The notes: generated by a model not told the origin, from the sequence alone. A stretch of DNA of 64,000 bases from Gnetum montanum (GCA_015680685.1 MNCI01004927.1:157952-221951), one strand, 5' to 3'; positions 30,166 to 42,494 are shown, counted from the first letter of the stretch. Made by a program: numbers and translations.

Positions 30166-32488
30166 AGATCTGCTAACTTCTTGAAAAGGTTTTTGGCATA
30201 GATCTAATCAGATATGGCATGAGTAAGCATAACAGTATGGATCCTGGGTGATGTTTGGTTTGGAGGGAACTCAAAGGTATTTGAGATAAAGGAAGATAAA
30301 GGAATAGAGTTGTCAATTGCAAGCATATTTGAGGGCTTAGGTGGACTGCATGATTGGAAGAAAGGTCTTTTCTTTGATCGAGTATCCGAGTCACTCTATT
30401 GATTAATTGATTGTAGGGTAATGGCCTTAATAGCATTACATTGTTGTTGTTGAGTTGGTAATTCACCTTGCATAAGTGGAGCAAGTGGTAGTTGTGTAGC
30501 TAGAGGAGGAAGATGCGCAGGAATAGGAGGAGGATAATGGTAAGAGGTGGTATCCCTCGTTGCATGTGGAGAATGCATTCGGTAATTATCAGAAGGATAG
30601 TAGTGAGGTTGGAAAGTAGAAATGTGACTGGAGGAGTCACGTGGAGACAGGGGTTGCTAAACGTAATACCCATATGGGTTAGGTTGTCTGTAAGGGTATT
30701 GCTACCTTGGTGGTACTAGTGCCCATGATTGTGGTTGCTGACACTATTGATACTACTCATATGGTTGCGATGGAGTTCCACTAGGATAATATTGCTGCTG
30801 TTGGTGAAATTTCCTAAAATTACCTTGAGGATAAGGTAATCTTTTGGATGTTTACCTTTGTGTTAGTCATGGATTCAAAGCATACACTCCAAACTCTTGT
30901 AAATGTGACACTATGGGGCAACATCCCTTAGGATGTTCATACTAGCAAATTTCATACCCACCATCATCATCTGATTCACTTCATGCAAATTTTTCTGTTA
31001 CAGTAACCTTAGCTTTACCTCTTTGATAGGCATGTTCAACTTCTTAACACCTCCTATGCTCACAATTACTACCTTGTTCTTTAGACTCTTCAGCAATTTT
31101 TAGGATAGCTTGAAATCTACTATCCATGGAGTTCCATAATTAATCGACCTTGGCCATAATTTTAGATTGAAACTTTTGGAGTGGAAAGGTTTTTCTATTC
31201 ATCACCTCATTAGGTGTGGATTCCTCCTCATAGTCACAAAATAGAATCTACCTCTTTCGAATGGAAGGATCATAGTTGTACTCTTCTACACTTTCTCTTT
31301 TTCTTAATTCATCCTCCTCTTTAGCTACTTGCTCGATTAGTCTTTATATCTGACGGGTGCTTAATTCTAATAATTGCCCTTGGGCATAGACACCAAGGGT
31401 TCTCCTTGCTTTTGATCAAAGCCCATTTACAATATGGTGAAGTTGATCCAGTTGAGAATAACCATGGCCAGGACATTTATGCATTAAGGAATAGTATCAA
31501 CCAATGGAATTATCCAAGGTTTCATGTATTCTTTGTTTTTAGCCTTGGATTTTCCTTCTCAAGTTGGACACTTTGGAGTACATTTAATATTTTTCATTGA
31601 ACAATTCAAGCATGGTACTCCATCATTTAATAGATTCTAGTTCTACGGACCGGCACCAGTTCTTTGCTTTTTTAATGAGTATCCTTGGAAACAACTTAAG
31701 TTTTTACCACTCATTCTCTATGTTCTAGAAGGCACATGCATCTTGAAAAGCTTGGAGATGGTTTTATGAATTAGAGTTATATCCCCCTTCGAATCTAGGA
31801 ATATTGTTCATAATTAGCCTCTTGATTTGACTATCCTTCACATGCTTTATTGGAATTCATATAGCCTCTGCAATATTAAGCATATTTTAGGTAGCAAGTA
31901 AAGGCTCATCAAGGCCATGATCATGGTGCCTACGATGCCCTTTGTTACCCCTTCATTCATGGTGATGTGCCTCTCTTGAATGTCTACACCCTTAATCTTG
32001 CCTTTCCTGATGATCCCTTTGATCATTTCAGTCCCATTGATCATTTTGGTCACCTCCATCATGGTCACATCCTTTACAATTGTGATTAGAGACAAAAGAA
32101 GAAGAAGATGATGAAGGTAAAGAGGAAGGAGGACTGGCACCATCACAGTGCCTACTACCATCTCTTTGGTGATCACAACCATGATCATGATTTTTTTTCT
32201 TGTCAGCACCCTTGTCTTGGCTTACCCCTTTGGATCCTTCTTTGTCATTAGATCCATTCTTACTAGAACCAATATTGTGAATTGTGGACTACAACTTCTA
32301 GTTTTGACCTCCATCATCAAAGTCAAAGAGAGGAATTTCATTTAATGGAAAGCCCCCAGAGAAGGGTTTTGCACCATTGTTTTGGTACAATAGGAATGGG
32401 AAATCATTAAATCCTTTTTACTTTGCAAAGTCATGATGTTGTTCTAACTAGCGATCTTGGAGGCATTGTACCCAGTGGGATGATAATC
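30166..32488 (-). pseudogene. A1 gag (C-terminal three quarters)
   Basis: Gag read from 32488 down. Around 31735-31320 it has WCRSVELESIK, WSTMLELFNEKY, VSNLRRKIQ, HKCPGHGYSQ and RRTLGVYAQGQLLEL. These align with A2 gag (WYRLLKPNSIRCWSTMVEVF, NNYPGHGFYEER, RETLGIYAQGQLYEL). Near 30920-30965 a knuckle-like YEIC.YEHPKGCCPI matches CNTCLYDHPKGQC in A2. A Gln/Pro-rich linker leads to the protease. C1 was inserted at 32493, so the gag start lies at 48914-49333. Confidence 0.7.
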
Positions 32489-32493
32489 CTTGG

Positions 32494-34496
32494 TGTAACA
32501 ACCAAAAACATTGGTGGTTGGAATGGTGCACCGAGAGGTTTGTGGTATGCATAGCTTAACCCTACCTCTACGTGAGGGCCTTACTTGAAATGGAGGCGAA
32601 GAACCCTAGATGGTATTGTCAATCAAACAAGAACTTTGTCATTGGTAGTCAAGGAAGTGGTTGCAAACAGGGGGTGGCATGGTTAGCCAAAATGCCAATG
32701 TGAATGATGTGAAATGGTGCTAAGTGTTGAAGTGATGTTTTGCAATAAGTGTAAAGCATAGTCATGAAATAGGGGCAAGCATAGTCAAGGGTTTTGGCCA
32801 AAATGAGGGTGCCAACTTGTGGAGACTATTGCTTGAGTGTAGTACAACATGACTATGTGTGGAAAATGCAAAAAAATATGGAATAATGCAAAGAAAATGC
32901 AAGAAATAGGATAGAGAAATGGAACACCACCCCAAATGGGAGTGTAGTTAACTCCAAAAGGGGTTTAGAGGACACATGGTGTACAATAGGTGCAGTGGAG
33001 AGTGTAGTCATAGTCTTGGTGGTGTCGAGCCATGAAGTCTAGCACTCACCATGGTGTACTATGCCTACAAGGTTCGCCACCACTGTGTACCATGTGGTGT
33101 TCTCTAATGTGTCGTGCAGTGTTCCATGGTGTACCATGCAGTGTTTTGCTAGGCTGCAATGGGGTTGTGGTGTACCATGTGGTGTTCCATAGGGCTACAA
33201 TGAGGCTATTATGGGCCATGATGTGCAACTCTACCTCTCTGCCGTTGCGTCTGGGTCTCGTTTGCCCAAGCAGCTAAGTGCCAAATGCCAAGATGCTAGA
33301 ATGAAGAATGCCAATGTGCTCCAAAAATGCCAACCAATATTAAATGCCAAAAATGCCCCCACCCCTAAAACATTGGGGGTGCATGGGTGTTTGTAGGGCT
33401 AGGGTTATCCCAAAATGTAGATCATGCAACACATGATGGAGTAGTAGGTGGGACTATGCTACGCTCACCCCAACTACACTTTGGTGTTAAGCTCTATAGT
33501 GTTGAGTGGTGTCGTTGCTCTCATAGAGGTTGTGAAGTTGAGAGACTATGACTACACTACCTAGCTACATAGAGAAGACCACAATGCACCTGAACAAATG
33601 CAAACAATGCCAAAAAAATGCAACTTTTGGAGACTACTCTCTTTAGAGAGAATAGTTACAATTTTTTGGGGAAACAAGGATGCAAAAATGCAAAATTCTA
33701 CCATTAGAGAGGGGCTAAAGCTATTTCGAAGGCTGATGTTAAGTTGTTGGGGCCTTTGGAGGCTATTTTTTTTTCAACTACACTCTAGAGTATAGTCCCA
33801 GACTTAGGCAAAATTTGGTTGAAAACTAGCAAAATGTGGCTCAGTCTTGACAATGGTTTAGGGGAGGCTGACTACACTCCCAAGCATAGTCAGCATAGGC
33901 TCAACACTTAGAGAAAATCATGTAAAATTTGGCTTTTGGATGGAATACACTGACTATGCTATAGAGAATAGTAGGGAGGTGTAGTCCCAACAATTAGAAA
34001 ATTATAGCATCCAAGGCTTACTACGCTCTAGAGCATAGTCCCAATAGTGAGAGCATAGTCTAGACACTTAGAGAGAAAATTTTATAGAAATGTGGTTCCA
34101 AGCTGACTACACTTTAGAGCATAGTCTCAGCAGTGAAGAGCATAGTCTAGCTTCTAAACTATCTACGGTGACTACGCTCTAGAGTGTAGTCTTGATAGTT
34201 AGAGAAATCTTTGTAAAACCTAGTGTTCCGTGCTGACTATGCTTTAGAGCATAGTCTCAGTAGTGGGGAGTGTAGTCTTAGCACTTTAAAAAAATTTGTA
34301 GCTTGTGTCACTATTCTAACACTTAGAAAAAGTTTGCAAAACTAGTAGTTGTATTGACTACGCTCTAGAGCGTTGTCAAGGGGTGTATAGAGTGTAATCT
34401 CAACACTTAGAAAAATTTGGACAAAGTGCCACCGTTTTGACATTTATCCAAATTTGTAGATGAGATGCCAAAGTCCAAAAGTTTTGTGGTGTTTCA
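32494..34496 (-). repeat. C1 3' LTR
   Basis: Plus-strand TGTAACAACCAAAAAC to GTGGTGTTTCA. The region near 32580-32720 (GGCCTTACTTGAAATGG, TTTGTCATTGGTAGTCAAGG) matches 40600-40690. The region near 33000-33480 matches 47340-47880. Confidence 0.85.
33770..34380 (-). repeat. C1 LTR palindrome array
   Basis: At least five 22-bp palindromes made of the half-site GACTACGCTCT and its reverse complement, at 34019-34040, 34105-34126, 34170-34191, 34235-34256 and 34356-34377, with weaker copies at 33776 and 33950. Spacing is 65-120 bp. The 5' LTR carries the same array at about 48150-48800. Unlike C0 and D, the core is CTCTAGAG. Confidence 0.8.
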
Positions 34497-34577
34497 TTTG
34501 CCCCTCTTTGTTAATTTTTGGAGGAGTGGTCCAAAAGACGTCGACAAAGAATAGTAAAACACCATAGTAGTCGTGGC
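34487..34577 (-). promoter_or_regulatory. PPT-containing stem-loop of C1
   Basis: On the minus strand TGGTGTTTTACTATTC opens, AACAAAGAGGGGCAAA is the PPT, and TGAAACACCA begins the LTR and closes the outer stem. The inner stem is weaker than in C0. Confidence 0.65.
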
Positions 34578-36470
34578 ACCAATATCACTCATCAGTACCA
34601 GATTGGGTGTGGTTCTACCATGTTCAATAGTGTTGCAAATAAGGGTATGCTAAGGGTAAAGGATGTAAGTAATGTGCTAGGGAGATGAAATGCAAATGGG
34701 ATGTGATGTTGCAAAGTGCAGAGTTAGCATGGTTAATAGTGACCATGGCATGGAGTGGCTTGCCCCTAAAACATTGAGCTCTCATCAGAGTGCTCATGAG
34801 AGAGTCAAAGTCTATTCAAGGCTGGGTTGGTTGCAAAATTGCAGTGCTTGTGAATCGCTTAGATATGTGCTTTTCCCCACTCTTTTTTTTTTTTTGTTTT
34901 TTGCTACAAGATGAACCTCTGTTGGATTCTGCACATTGCTAAAATGTTAGCTACAAGGTGTTAGCCATCAAGTGGATGGGCTTTGTTGGCCATCAAGTAG
35001 ATGAATTTTTCTTTAATACAACCATGTCACATCTATAGGATAGGTGTTTCCTCCTAGGGATGAGTTGTGTTACATCCACTTGGGCTTTGACCAGCCAACA
35101 AAGGTTTCCCATGGGATGAGTTACATTATGTTCACTTTGGGTTCTATGGTGTGATGTGAAGAGAGTGTGCCACATGCATTAGGAATGCAAGGAATGTTAG
35201 AGGGTATTGGGATGTAGGGACATGCATAGGCTATAATGCAGGGACATGCATAGGATATAATGAAATGAGGGGGGTGTACACTCTTGAGTGGCTTAGCTAG
35301 CCTAATCATGCACATTAGAGTGATGCAATGACTTACTACTACGATGAGATGCACCTTTGCACAACCATCTCTAGGGCTTTATCCTACAAACACAACTTTG
35401 AGAAGATAAGAAAACCACAAAACATGAAATGCAAATGAAATGCCAAATGCAAAGATGTTGTAGATGCATCAAAAGGTAAACTAGTTGCAAGTACACAGGA
35501 AGCCAGTGAAAGTACTAGTGCAATGATGTTGTGGGTTCTCCAAAGGCCAGAATGATGGCAAGTGCTCCAAAGATCAGCAAAATGCCAATTTAAGGTCTTG
35601 GTAGACTATGAACCCAATTTAAGATCTTGGAAGACCATGGGGTGCTAGTTTATAGTCCTAATAGGTAACCATGTGCCAGTTTAACATCATAACAGATATG
35701 TTATTGTGCTAGTTTAATGTCATGACCTAAGGATGATTTGTGTGCCAGTTTAACATCATTGAAGATGATCTCCAGATGCTAGTTTTAGCGTTGTGATCGA
35801 AGGATGGTCTATGCCAATTTATAGTCATGGTGTATAGCTGTGCCAATTTAACATCATAATGGATGAATGGTTACCATGCTTTAGTGAGGTACAGTGCTAC
35901 ATGCATGGCCATGCTGTGTGCCTATAAGATCCTATAAAAATCAACTGAAAAAATAGGATCAAGCAGCAACTATGTAACAAAGTTAAAATGCACAAATTAA
36001 AGAAAGAAAATGCAAGAAGCAATAGTTTATGACCATTTCAAGCCATGCGTTACCAATTTTAGGGCCATGGCAAGCCAGAGGTTCTAGTTTAAGACCATGG
36101 CAAGCCATGTGTTGCCATTTTTAGGCCATCGTAGGCTAGGCATTGCTAGTTTAAGGACATGGCAAGTTGGAGATGGCAATTTAAGGCCATGGTAAGCCAT
36201 GCCTTATTTTTGGAGTTTTGGTTTTTTTGATTTTTATGTGTTTTTGTTGTTTCTCGTGCAATATGTAAGCTAAGTGGATAAATGTGTAAAGAAAAAAAAT
36301 GTGTAAACAATGCAAAATGATGCGTAAGTTAAGTGAGCAAGCGAAATGCAAATGTGTGAACTAGTCTAATGCAAGCAAAAACCAAAAATGTGTGGCATGT
36401 GGAGGTAAGGGGTAGGCAAGCACTTAGCACATTTTTGGCCAAGGGGGTAGGTTGGTCACGTAGTTTGTTC
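34578..36470 (-). other. C1 3' UTR
   Basis: It holds (read right to left) minisatellite clusters, the splice-acceptor-like GTTGTGTTTGTAG ending at 35394, a conserved 150-base segment (to about 35230), and two copies of the GATGAGTTGTGTTACATCC motif (35060-35130, shown on the plus strand). A poly-T run lies at 34884-34898. No pol. Confidence 0.6.
35590..36210 (-). repeat. C1 main minisatellite clusters
   Basis: About 15 units with cores such as GCCAGTTTAACATCAT and CTAGTTTAAGACCATGGCAAG, in two blocks (35590-35900 and 36020-36210). Read on the minus strand they match the sense motif of B1 and C0. Confidence 0.75.
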
Positions 36471-37120
36471 CTAATCTAGTGTGGACTAGGGGGCACATAG
36501 GGCTTAGGATCCTTTGGAAGGTTGTTGGCTTCAACCACTCATTTAGGTGTGTTAGCCTTGGGCTTTGTGTTTTTTGTTGTAGGTGTACCACCAAAAAATC
36601 TACACCTCTATACTTGGCCCATATCTATGCGGTGGATAGCCAAAGGGGAGACATTATCATCATAGATGATAACTTTATTACTTCATATGTAAGGTGGATT
36701 TCTTGGAGGACTGGAGAGGAGAAAACCCTTAGCTAAGCTAGCCAATGCCTGCCTAGGATCAAGTTGAAGCTTAGTATCTCCTCTATAATAGTAAAATCTA
36801 CAGAGGTGGGGAATTGCTTTCCTACCACAAAGGTGACGTTTATTATACCCTTGATGGTGATGCATGATTCATTAAAGGGTTTTAGACATGCGATTTTGGT
36901 TGGCTTGATCTCACGTACCAGGCCCAACGTGTTGATGATGGAGTACATAACTACATTTGTTGCTGCACCATCATCAATGTGAACCTAGAGAGTCATGCAC
37001 TACCCAAGGCGTATGCTAATGGATAGTGAAGCTAAAGTGACCTCCCCTCATTCGAGGTTGATCTTGATTGCAACATTGTGAAAGGCTAGGAATGTTAAAC
37101 CTAATTCCTATGGCGTAGGG
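36470..37120 (-). pseudogene. C1 protease
   Basis: Retropepsin remnant: VQVHIDDGAATNVVMYSIIN near 36935-36990, with D-D-G preserved, then VVGKQFPTSVDFTIIEEILS and FNLILGRHWLA (36733-36948). It continues as SSPVLQEIHLTYEV, matching B1 SSPI.QEIHLPYEG. No RT follows. Confidence 0.75.
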
Positions 37121-37699
37121 GGCAACATTGTTGCATGGATGGATGTCTTGTCTATAGGGATGTCCTTCATGATAGGAATGAAGGCCAACATCTAGGCCAA
37201 TGCTTGGTGGTGGGCAGATGAGGTCATGACTAAGTCATACAAGCTCAATGTTGTGTTTTTCTACTTGAGCATTTGTTTCACTTGGGTTAGTGTAGCTGTG
37301 AAGTCCTTGTCATCGATTATTATGTTGGCCTTGACCTCCTCCATGTAGCTTAAGAGATAGATCTCTTACAGAGGGGCTTGTGCTTGGCTTTTTTGGCCTA
37401 TTTGGTGGCCATAATGCTCGGTTGTTGCTTGCTAGTTGTGGCCTTTATTTTGGCCATGGGGATTGCAAGGTGCTCGTTTGGCCTTTTGTGTTGCCCTTTG
37501 GTAGGCCTACTTGAGTTACTAGTGGCGTTGGCCCTTGAAGGAGAAGAGATCAACACATTGGCCACTACCAAGCTTGGGGTAGGTGATGGGCCAACGCATT
37601 GTGGCACCCTAATGGCAAATGGCTATTTGGGAGTTGTTGCGGGGCCAAATCGTTCTAGCACCTTAATGATGAAGGGTTGCTTAGTGGTTGTTGTTGCTG

Positions 37700-37830
37700 C
37701 ATCATGCTAGTTTAACATCTTAGCAGATTATTTTTGCCAATTTAACATCTTAGTAGACAAGTGGTTGGTTTGCCAATTTAACATCTTAGTAGACAAGTGG
37801 TTGGTTTTCCAATTTAACGTCTTAACATAT
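37700..37830 (-). repeat. Minisatellite cluster inside C1 gag linker
   Basis: Four units containing CCAATTTAACATCTTAGTAG. Translated in the gag sense frame they give a repeated peptide of the form STKMLNWQTNHL. Confidence 0.7.
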
Positions 37831-39269
37831 GGTTGTTTTGGGATCCCAACCATGAAGGGTGTTGTGGGTGCCTGAGGTGGCACTTTGACCATAAAGGAGG
37901 CCTCTTGCTTGTGGAGGCTGAGGGAATCCTTACCTTGCTGGGACACACCCGAATCATAAAAGGTTATTTTGGAGGTTTGGACTTTCCTCCTACATTGATG
38001 GAGTTTATGACATAGGAGGTGTCATCTGCATTGGATTGGCTCATTGTGTCAAACACTAGTTCACTCCTTTCTATCATTCTTTGTAGGTCATCTTGCAAAG
38101 CCCAACAATTGTTCATACTATGACTAAATATCTAGTCATAATGATAGTATTGTTCCAATTGAAAGTATTTCAAGACTAAGGGCTCATTTAGTACTACTGA
38201 GGTGGGATTCCTTAGTAGTTCGCAGTATCAGTCATGTCGTTGGCAGGTGGTCTTTAATACTTGCTTGTATTATATCTTCCTAACTTTGAGTATTTGGTCT
38301 AGCAACTGTGAGGGTCTCATTAGCAATGAGGTATACTTTGAGCAATCCTTGTGCTTAAACTAGGGCCTTAAAGCAACTTGTGTGGTGGCCCTTGTTGGTG
38401 TAGGTGGGTTGGTGCTAGAGTTGGTGGGCTTAGGAGCTAGGGCCTTGGGTTGCTTAGCCATCAGGTCTTAGTTGGTTGGTTTTGTGCTTATGGCTATCAT
38501 TTCTAATGTCACATTTTTCTTGCATGCATGCTAGTTTCTGTAGGCTACAGAGGCTGGGTCATTGCTAGCTTGCACTGCCTCTTCGATGCCCTTTGATTGG
38601 GCAAAGACTTGGTTGAGAGACTTTGGGACCAGGTAGTACAATTTTGACTTAACAAAGTCATTCACTACACCCTTGAAAATGGCCAACAGGTGAGTCTCTA
38701 CTAGAAGCTCATAGATTTCTTACAATGTGGTGCTCCATCATTGGATGAATTTGGCCATGGGCTCTAGGGGCCTGTGGTTGACCTGCATGAGCTAGTCGAG
38801 GGTTGCTTTAGGTTTCAGGTTCTACCTGAAGCATCTCACAAACTAGTTGAGGAGGTCTTTCAAAGAGGAGATTAAGGCCTTGGGTAGCACATGGTACCAG
38901 TCTAGGGCTTTACTAGTGAGGAACATGGGAAAGATGCACATGATGGCATGTGGCTAGCGTTGCAATAGCAAGCACTCAAACTTGAACATAAACAAGTGCA
39001 CATTGGGGTTGCCCTCACCATTATACTTGGTGAGTTGAGGTAGTGGGACCCCAGTTGGAAGAGTTTGGATGGGACATAGGACTTATGGGATTGTCCTGGT
39101 AAAAGTCCACAACCTTGATGGTTTTGGAGGAGGTGGCCTTGAGTCAATTGATTTCCTCCATCAAGCTTTGGATCAACTAGAATGCTTGATCCAAGCTTGG
39201 AGATGTGCCAACCGGTTGCACTGGCTAGGCTTGTGTTGGTTGCACAACGAAAGGCCAAATTGTTGGTTA

Positions 39270-39400
39270 TAGAGTGTGCTAGTTTAACGTCGTAGTGGAT
39301 GATTATTGCTAGTTTAATGTCGTAGCAGATGATTGTTGACAATTTAACATTGTAGAAGATGGATGTTTCTAGTTTAATGTCATATCAAACAATTGTAGTA
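39270..39400 (-). repeat. Minisatellite cluster inside C1 gag N-terminal half
   Basis: Four units such as CTAGTTTAACGTCGTAGTGG at about 33-bp spacing, in the same family and sense as the 3' UTR clusters. B1 gag lacks them at the matching point. Confidence 0.7.
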
Positions 39401-40079
39401 GATGCATTGGCTGAGGGATGGATGCGATGACTGAGGTAGGCCACACATGCATGGGTTGGATTAACGTGGAGGGCATCAATGAGATAGGCAAGACATAGGA
39501 TTCCTAAATCATTTGGGACATTGAGATGGCCCTTGCATGAGCAAAGGATTGGGTAAATGCAATGGTTGCTCACAAGGAAGGTTGAGTTGGCATAGTCACC
39601 ATCTTAGAGAGCATTGGTGAATCAAACCAAGGACGGGTCATACAAGGGAGTGGTTGTTGGAAGATGGTATAAAGAGGGCTCTCACATTTAAAGCATGCCT
39701 CAAATTCGTCTTCTTCCTCTTGTGAGGCTTCATCATAGGTTATCCTTGCATCGTGCGCATTCGCATGGATGAGTTGGAACAATAGCTAGTGGTAGGACTA
39801 CATGAGTGGGATTATGTCGAACAAGGAGGGGTTGTACTCTCATCCATCTCAATGGGCTCATTTGTAGTCCTATTTTGCCTCTAGGTCAAGGTAATCCACA
39901 GGTAATCCTACTTGGATTTTTGCACAAACAAAATTTTCTTATTCGTGGCTAAGAGTGGCACACTTTGGATGGATCATGAAGATGTTAAGTGTGTTAGACA
40001 CTAATGTGGAAGGTTGATCTAGGTTCATGTTCATAGATCAAGTTGTGAGAGTTGTTGTTAGAAAATAATGGCTAACATT

Positions 40080-40330
40080 GAAAATCATAGAAAAATGCCT
40101 AAGTTTGTCAGTAGCAAAAAAGTGATTAAGTATAAAAATGCAGAAAATTGACTAAGTGTAAAATTGTGAAAATTTGGCTAAGTATGAAACTGTGAAAATT
40201 TGGCTACGTGTGAAGATGCAAAAAAAATTGCTAAGTATGAAAATGTAGAAAAAATGCTAAGTATGGAGACTACGCTCCACACCAAAAAACAAAAAGCTAA
40301 GTATGGAGGCTATGCTCCACACCAACTATG
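40080..40330 (-). repeat. C1 leader tandem repeats
   Basis: Units of about 28-30 bp with GCTAAGTATGAAAATG, passing into two copies of CTAAGTATGGAGACTACGCT plus CCACACC (40258-40325). The GACTACGCTC half-site of the LTR palindrome is embedded. Located between PBS and gag as in B1. Confidence 0.65.
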
Positions 40331-40504
40331 ATCTCCACTTACCACACTCTCTATGGTTAGAGAACGAAGACTTAGAAAAAGTGAAGAGTGTCATGGTTTG
40401 AGGTGCCATGTGGGGTCTTAAGGAGACTGACAACAAGGACCAATCTACATTGATGAGAGTGTAAAGAGCACGCGAGGACAACACTAAAGAAGGAAATGGA
40501 TCAG

Positions 40505-40528
40505 TCCTCTTTCTAGCACCAAAAACTA
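40505..40528 (-). promoter_or_regulatory. Primer-binding-site position of C1
   Basis: Minus strand TTTTGGTGCTAGAAAGAGG just inside the 5' LTR, homologous to TTGGCTCTAGAAGGAGGGC in B1. tRNA not assigned. Confidence 0.55.
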
Positions 40529-40531
40529 TAA

Positions 40532-40980
40532 TGACTGAAAATGTCAGTGATTGGAATGATACACCAAGAGGTTCATGGCACACACATCTTGACCCCACCT
40601 CCATTCAAGGGCCTTTCTAGAAACAGAGGTAAAGTGCCTTGGATGGTCTTGTCAATTGAACAAGGACTTTGCCATTGGTAGCCAGGGTGGTGGCTGCAAA
40701 TAGGGGATGACATGGTTAGCTGAAATGCAAACGTGAATGATGTGAAATGATGCTAAGTGTTCAAGTAATGTTTCATGATAAGTGTAGAGCATAGTCACGA
40801 AATGGAGGTGAGTGTAGTTAAGGATTTTGGTTGAAATGAGGGTGGAAACCTATGGAGACTACCACTTGAGCATAGCACAACATGACTGCACATGGAAAAT
40901 GCAAAAAAAAATGTGGAAAAATGCAAAGAAAATGCAATAAACAGGATAGAAAAATGGACCGCCCCAAATGGGAGCGTAGT
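40532..40980 (-). repeat. C1 5' LTR, left part
   Basis: Matches 32494-32950 of the 3' LTR up to CCCCAAATGGGAGCGTAGT, where A2 is inserted. GTAGT (40976-40980) is the duplicated target. Confidence 0.85.
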
Positions 40981-41443
40981 TGATGAGTGGCGAGGTACCC
41001 CTACACTTAACCATATGAATATGAGCATTTTCACGCACGATCCAGTCGAACTTCGCAGACGAACTAGTTGTGGCACCTAGATCGTTAACCTTAGGTCACA
41101 GTTCGCTATCTTCCCACCTAGACTAGTATTATATTTGTCACGTATGGTTTAGTCTAGAGTGAGGTGTATGATGTGGTTCCTAATCTAATGCTACTCCTGA
41201 AGGCAATGAAAAGTAATCTTAATTAAGTTAAGCTAGGGGAGAAAGGGTAAGAAAATCTAATCTAGCCTAAGTGTGATGAGCATCCGATTCCTTGATCATC
41301 CGTACACATCTTGGACTTCATGCATGACTACCACTGGGGTTACCAAGTGTAGATCCTAGGTACGCCACTAGGATACCAAGTAGTCACACTTAAATACTCG
41401 TAATCAAGTCGTACTCATTCCACGTTACTAGGATATAAGGGTG
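40981..41443 (-). repeat. A2 3' LTR (partial, R-U5 side)
   Basis: TGATGAGTGGCGAGGTACC matches the start of 46507-47303 for 463 bases, then is cut at N 41444. About 330 bases of U3 are missing from the assembly. Confidence 0.85.
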
Positions 41444-41826
41444 NTCCTAGTAACGTGGAATGAGTACGACTTGATTACGAGTATTTAAGTGTGACTACTT
41501 GGTATCCTAGTGGCGTACCTAGGATCTACACTTGGTAACCCCAGTGGTAGTCATGCATGAAGTCCAAGATGTGTACGGATGATCAAGGAATCGGATGCTC
41601 ATCACACTTAGGCTAGATTAGATTTTCTTACCCTTTCTCCCCTAGCTTAACTTAATTAAGATTACTTTTCATTGCCTTCAGGAGTAGCATTAGATTAGGA
41701 ACCACATCATACACCTCACTCTAGACTAAACCATATGTGACAAATATAATACTAGTCTAGGTGGGAAGATAGCGAACTGTGACCTAAGGTTAACGATCTA
41801 GGTGCCACAACTAGTTCGTCTGCGAN
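41444..41826. other. Inverted assembly duplication between two Ns
   Basis: 41445-41825 is the reverse complement of about 41053-41433, bounded by Ns at 41444 and 41826. It occupies the place of the missing U3 of the A2 3' LTR. A small contig placed in the wrong orientation is the simplest explanation. Confidence 0.8.
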
Positions 41827-41897
41827 CGAAATGGCAAAATTCCATAGTGTGGGAAGACACAACACAAAAAAATGCTACAACTAGAAAAATTTGGAAC

Positions 41898-42494
41898 TCA
41901 TATAGTTCCTGGTGGCGGTGGCTCCTCCATTGGTGTCTTTTCCTTTTCTTGCACTCCAGGTCTTAGAATTTGATGGCGTCGAAGTATGGCCTGGAGTTTC
42001 TCCTCTTGTAAGGCCATGAGTGCCTTGGCATGCATGTAATTTTGTGCTTGTGTCATAGAGGCAGCCTAGTCATCCTTCTCTTTTTCTTCTGCCACCCTTT
42101 TATTCTCTATCAATAGTTTATTAAGTTGCTTGGTTCTGAAAGTGTCCAGCTGGTTCTAAGAAACCTTTGGCCCTATATTCGGAAGGTTTAATACTTCCAA
42201 AATGGCTTGGACAGAGAAATCAATAGTCACACCACAAATTTTAACCATGGTGCCTTCTTCTTCATTGTGCCAAAATTGGTACGTTTCCCCTAAGTACCAG
42301 GCACTGCTTTTAGGGAGGGTATCTCCTCCTTCTGCTTTCCTGGACTGTATGGTAGGAGGATCTTCTTGATGAACACTGAATGATTGTTCCTCCTGTTCTA
42401 CATGTTTTCCGGTAGGATCTTGTCTTCCACCTCTCTAAGATCGTTCGATCGCACCTTGAGCAGGACCTTCTTGTTGTCCACGTTTCGGGGCCAT
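41898..42494 (-). pseudogene. A2 accessory ORF (short form)
   Basis: About 198 codons from ATG 42494 to TGA 41898-41900, preceded by GTGTGATTGCAG. It opens MAPKRGQQEGPAQGAIE, has TYQFWHNEEEGTMVKICGVT and IDFSVQAILEVLNLPNIGPK in the middle (as in A0), then a Lys/Glu/Gln-rich coiled-coil-like tail (KQLNKLLIENKRVAEEKEKD) and ends PMEEPPPPGTI. Three in-frame stops, all TAG. It lacks the long C-terminal region with PCPWDV seen in A0 and A4. Confidence 0.7.

Larger units (their letters stand above)
37121..40028 (-). pseudogene. C1 gag
   Basis: Tat-type Gag read from ATG 40028 (MNLDQPSTLVSNTLNIF). The N-terminus has ENFVCAKIQVGLPVDYLDLE and NPSLFDIIPLM, matching B1. An acidic segment EASQEEEDEFEACFKCESPL lies at 39640-39720. 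The capsid block LPQLTKYNGEGNPNVHLFMF is at about 39045-38985, with VVNDFVKSKLYYLVPKSLNQ near 38650 and IEEAVQASNDPASVAYRN near 38580. Most in-frame stops read TAG. Two minisatellite clusters (37700-37830 and 39270-39400) sit inside the coding span. Confidence 0.75.

Noticed and set aside
33770-34380. CRISPR-like array of regularly spaced palindromes
   Set aside because: Eukaryotic LTR context, copies diverged, spacers are homologous between the two LTRs, no cas genes.
37378-37710. 110-codon plus-strand ORF with hydrophobic composition
   Set aside because: Antisense of the C1 gag linker; no homology and no start context.
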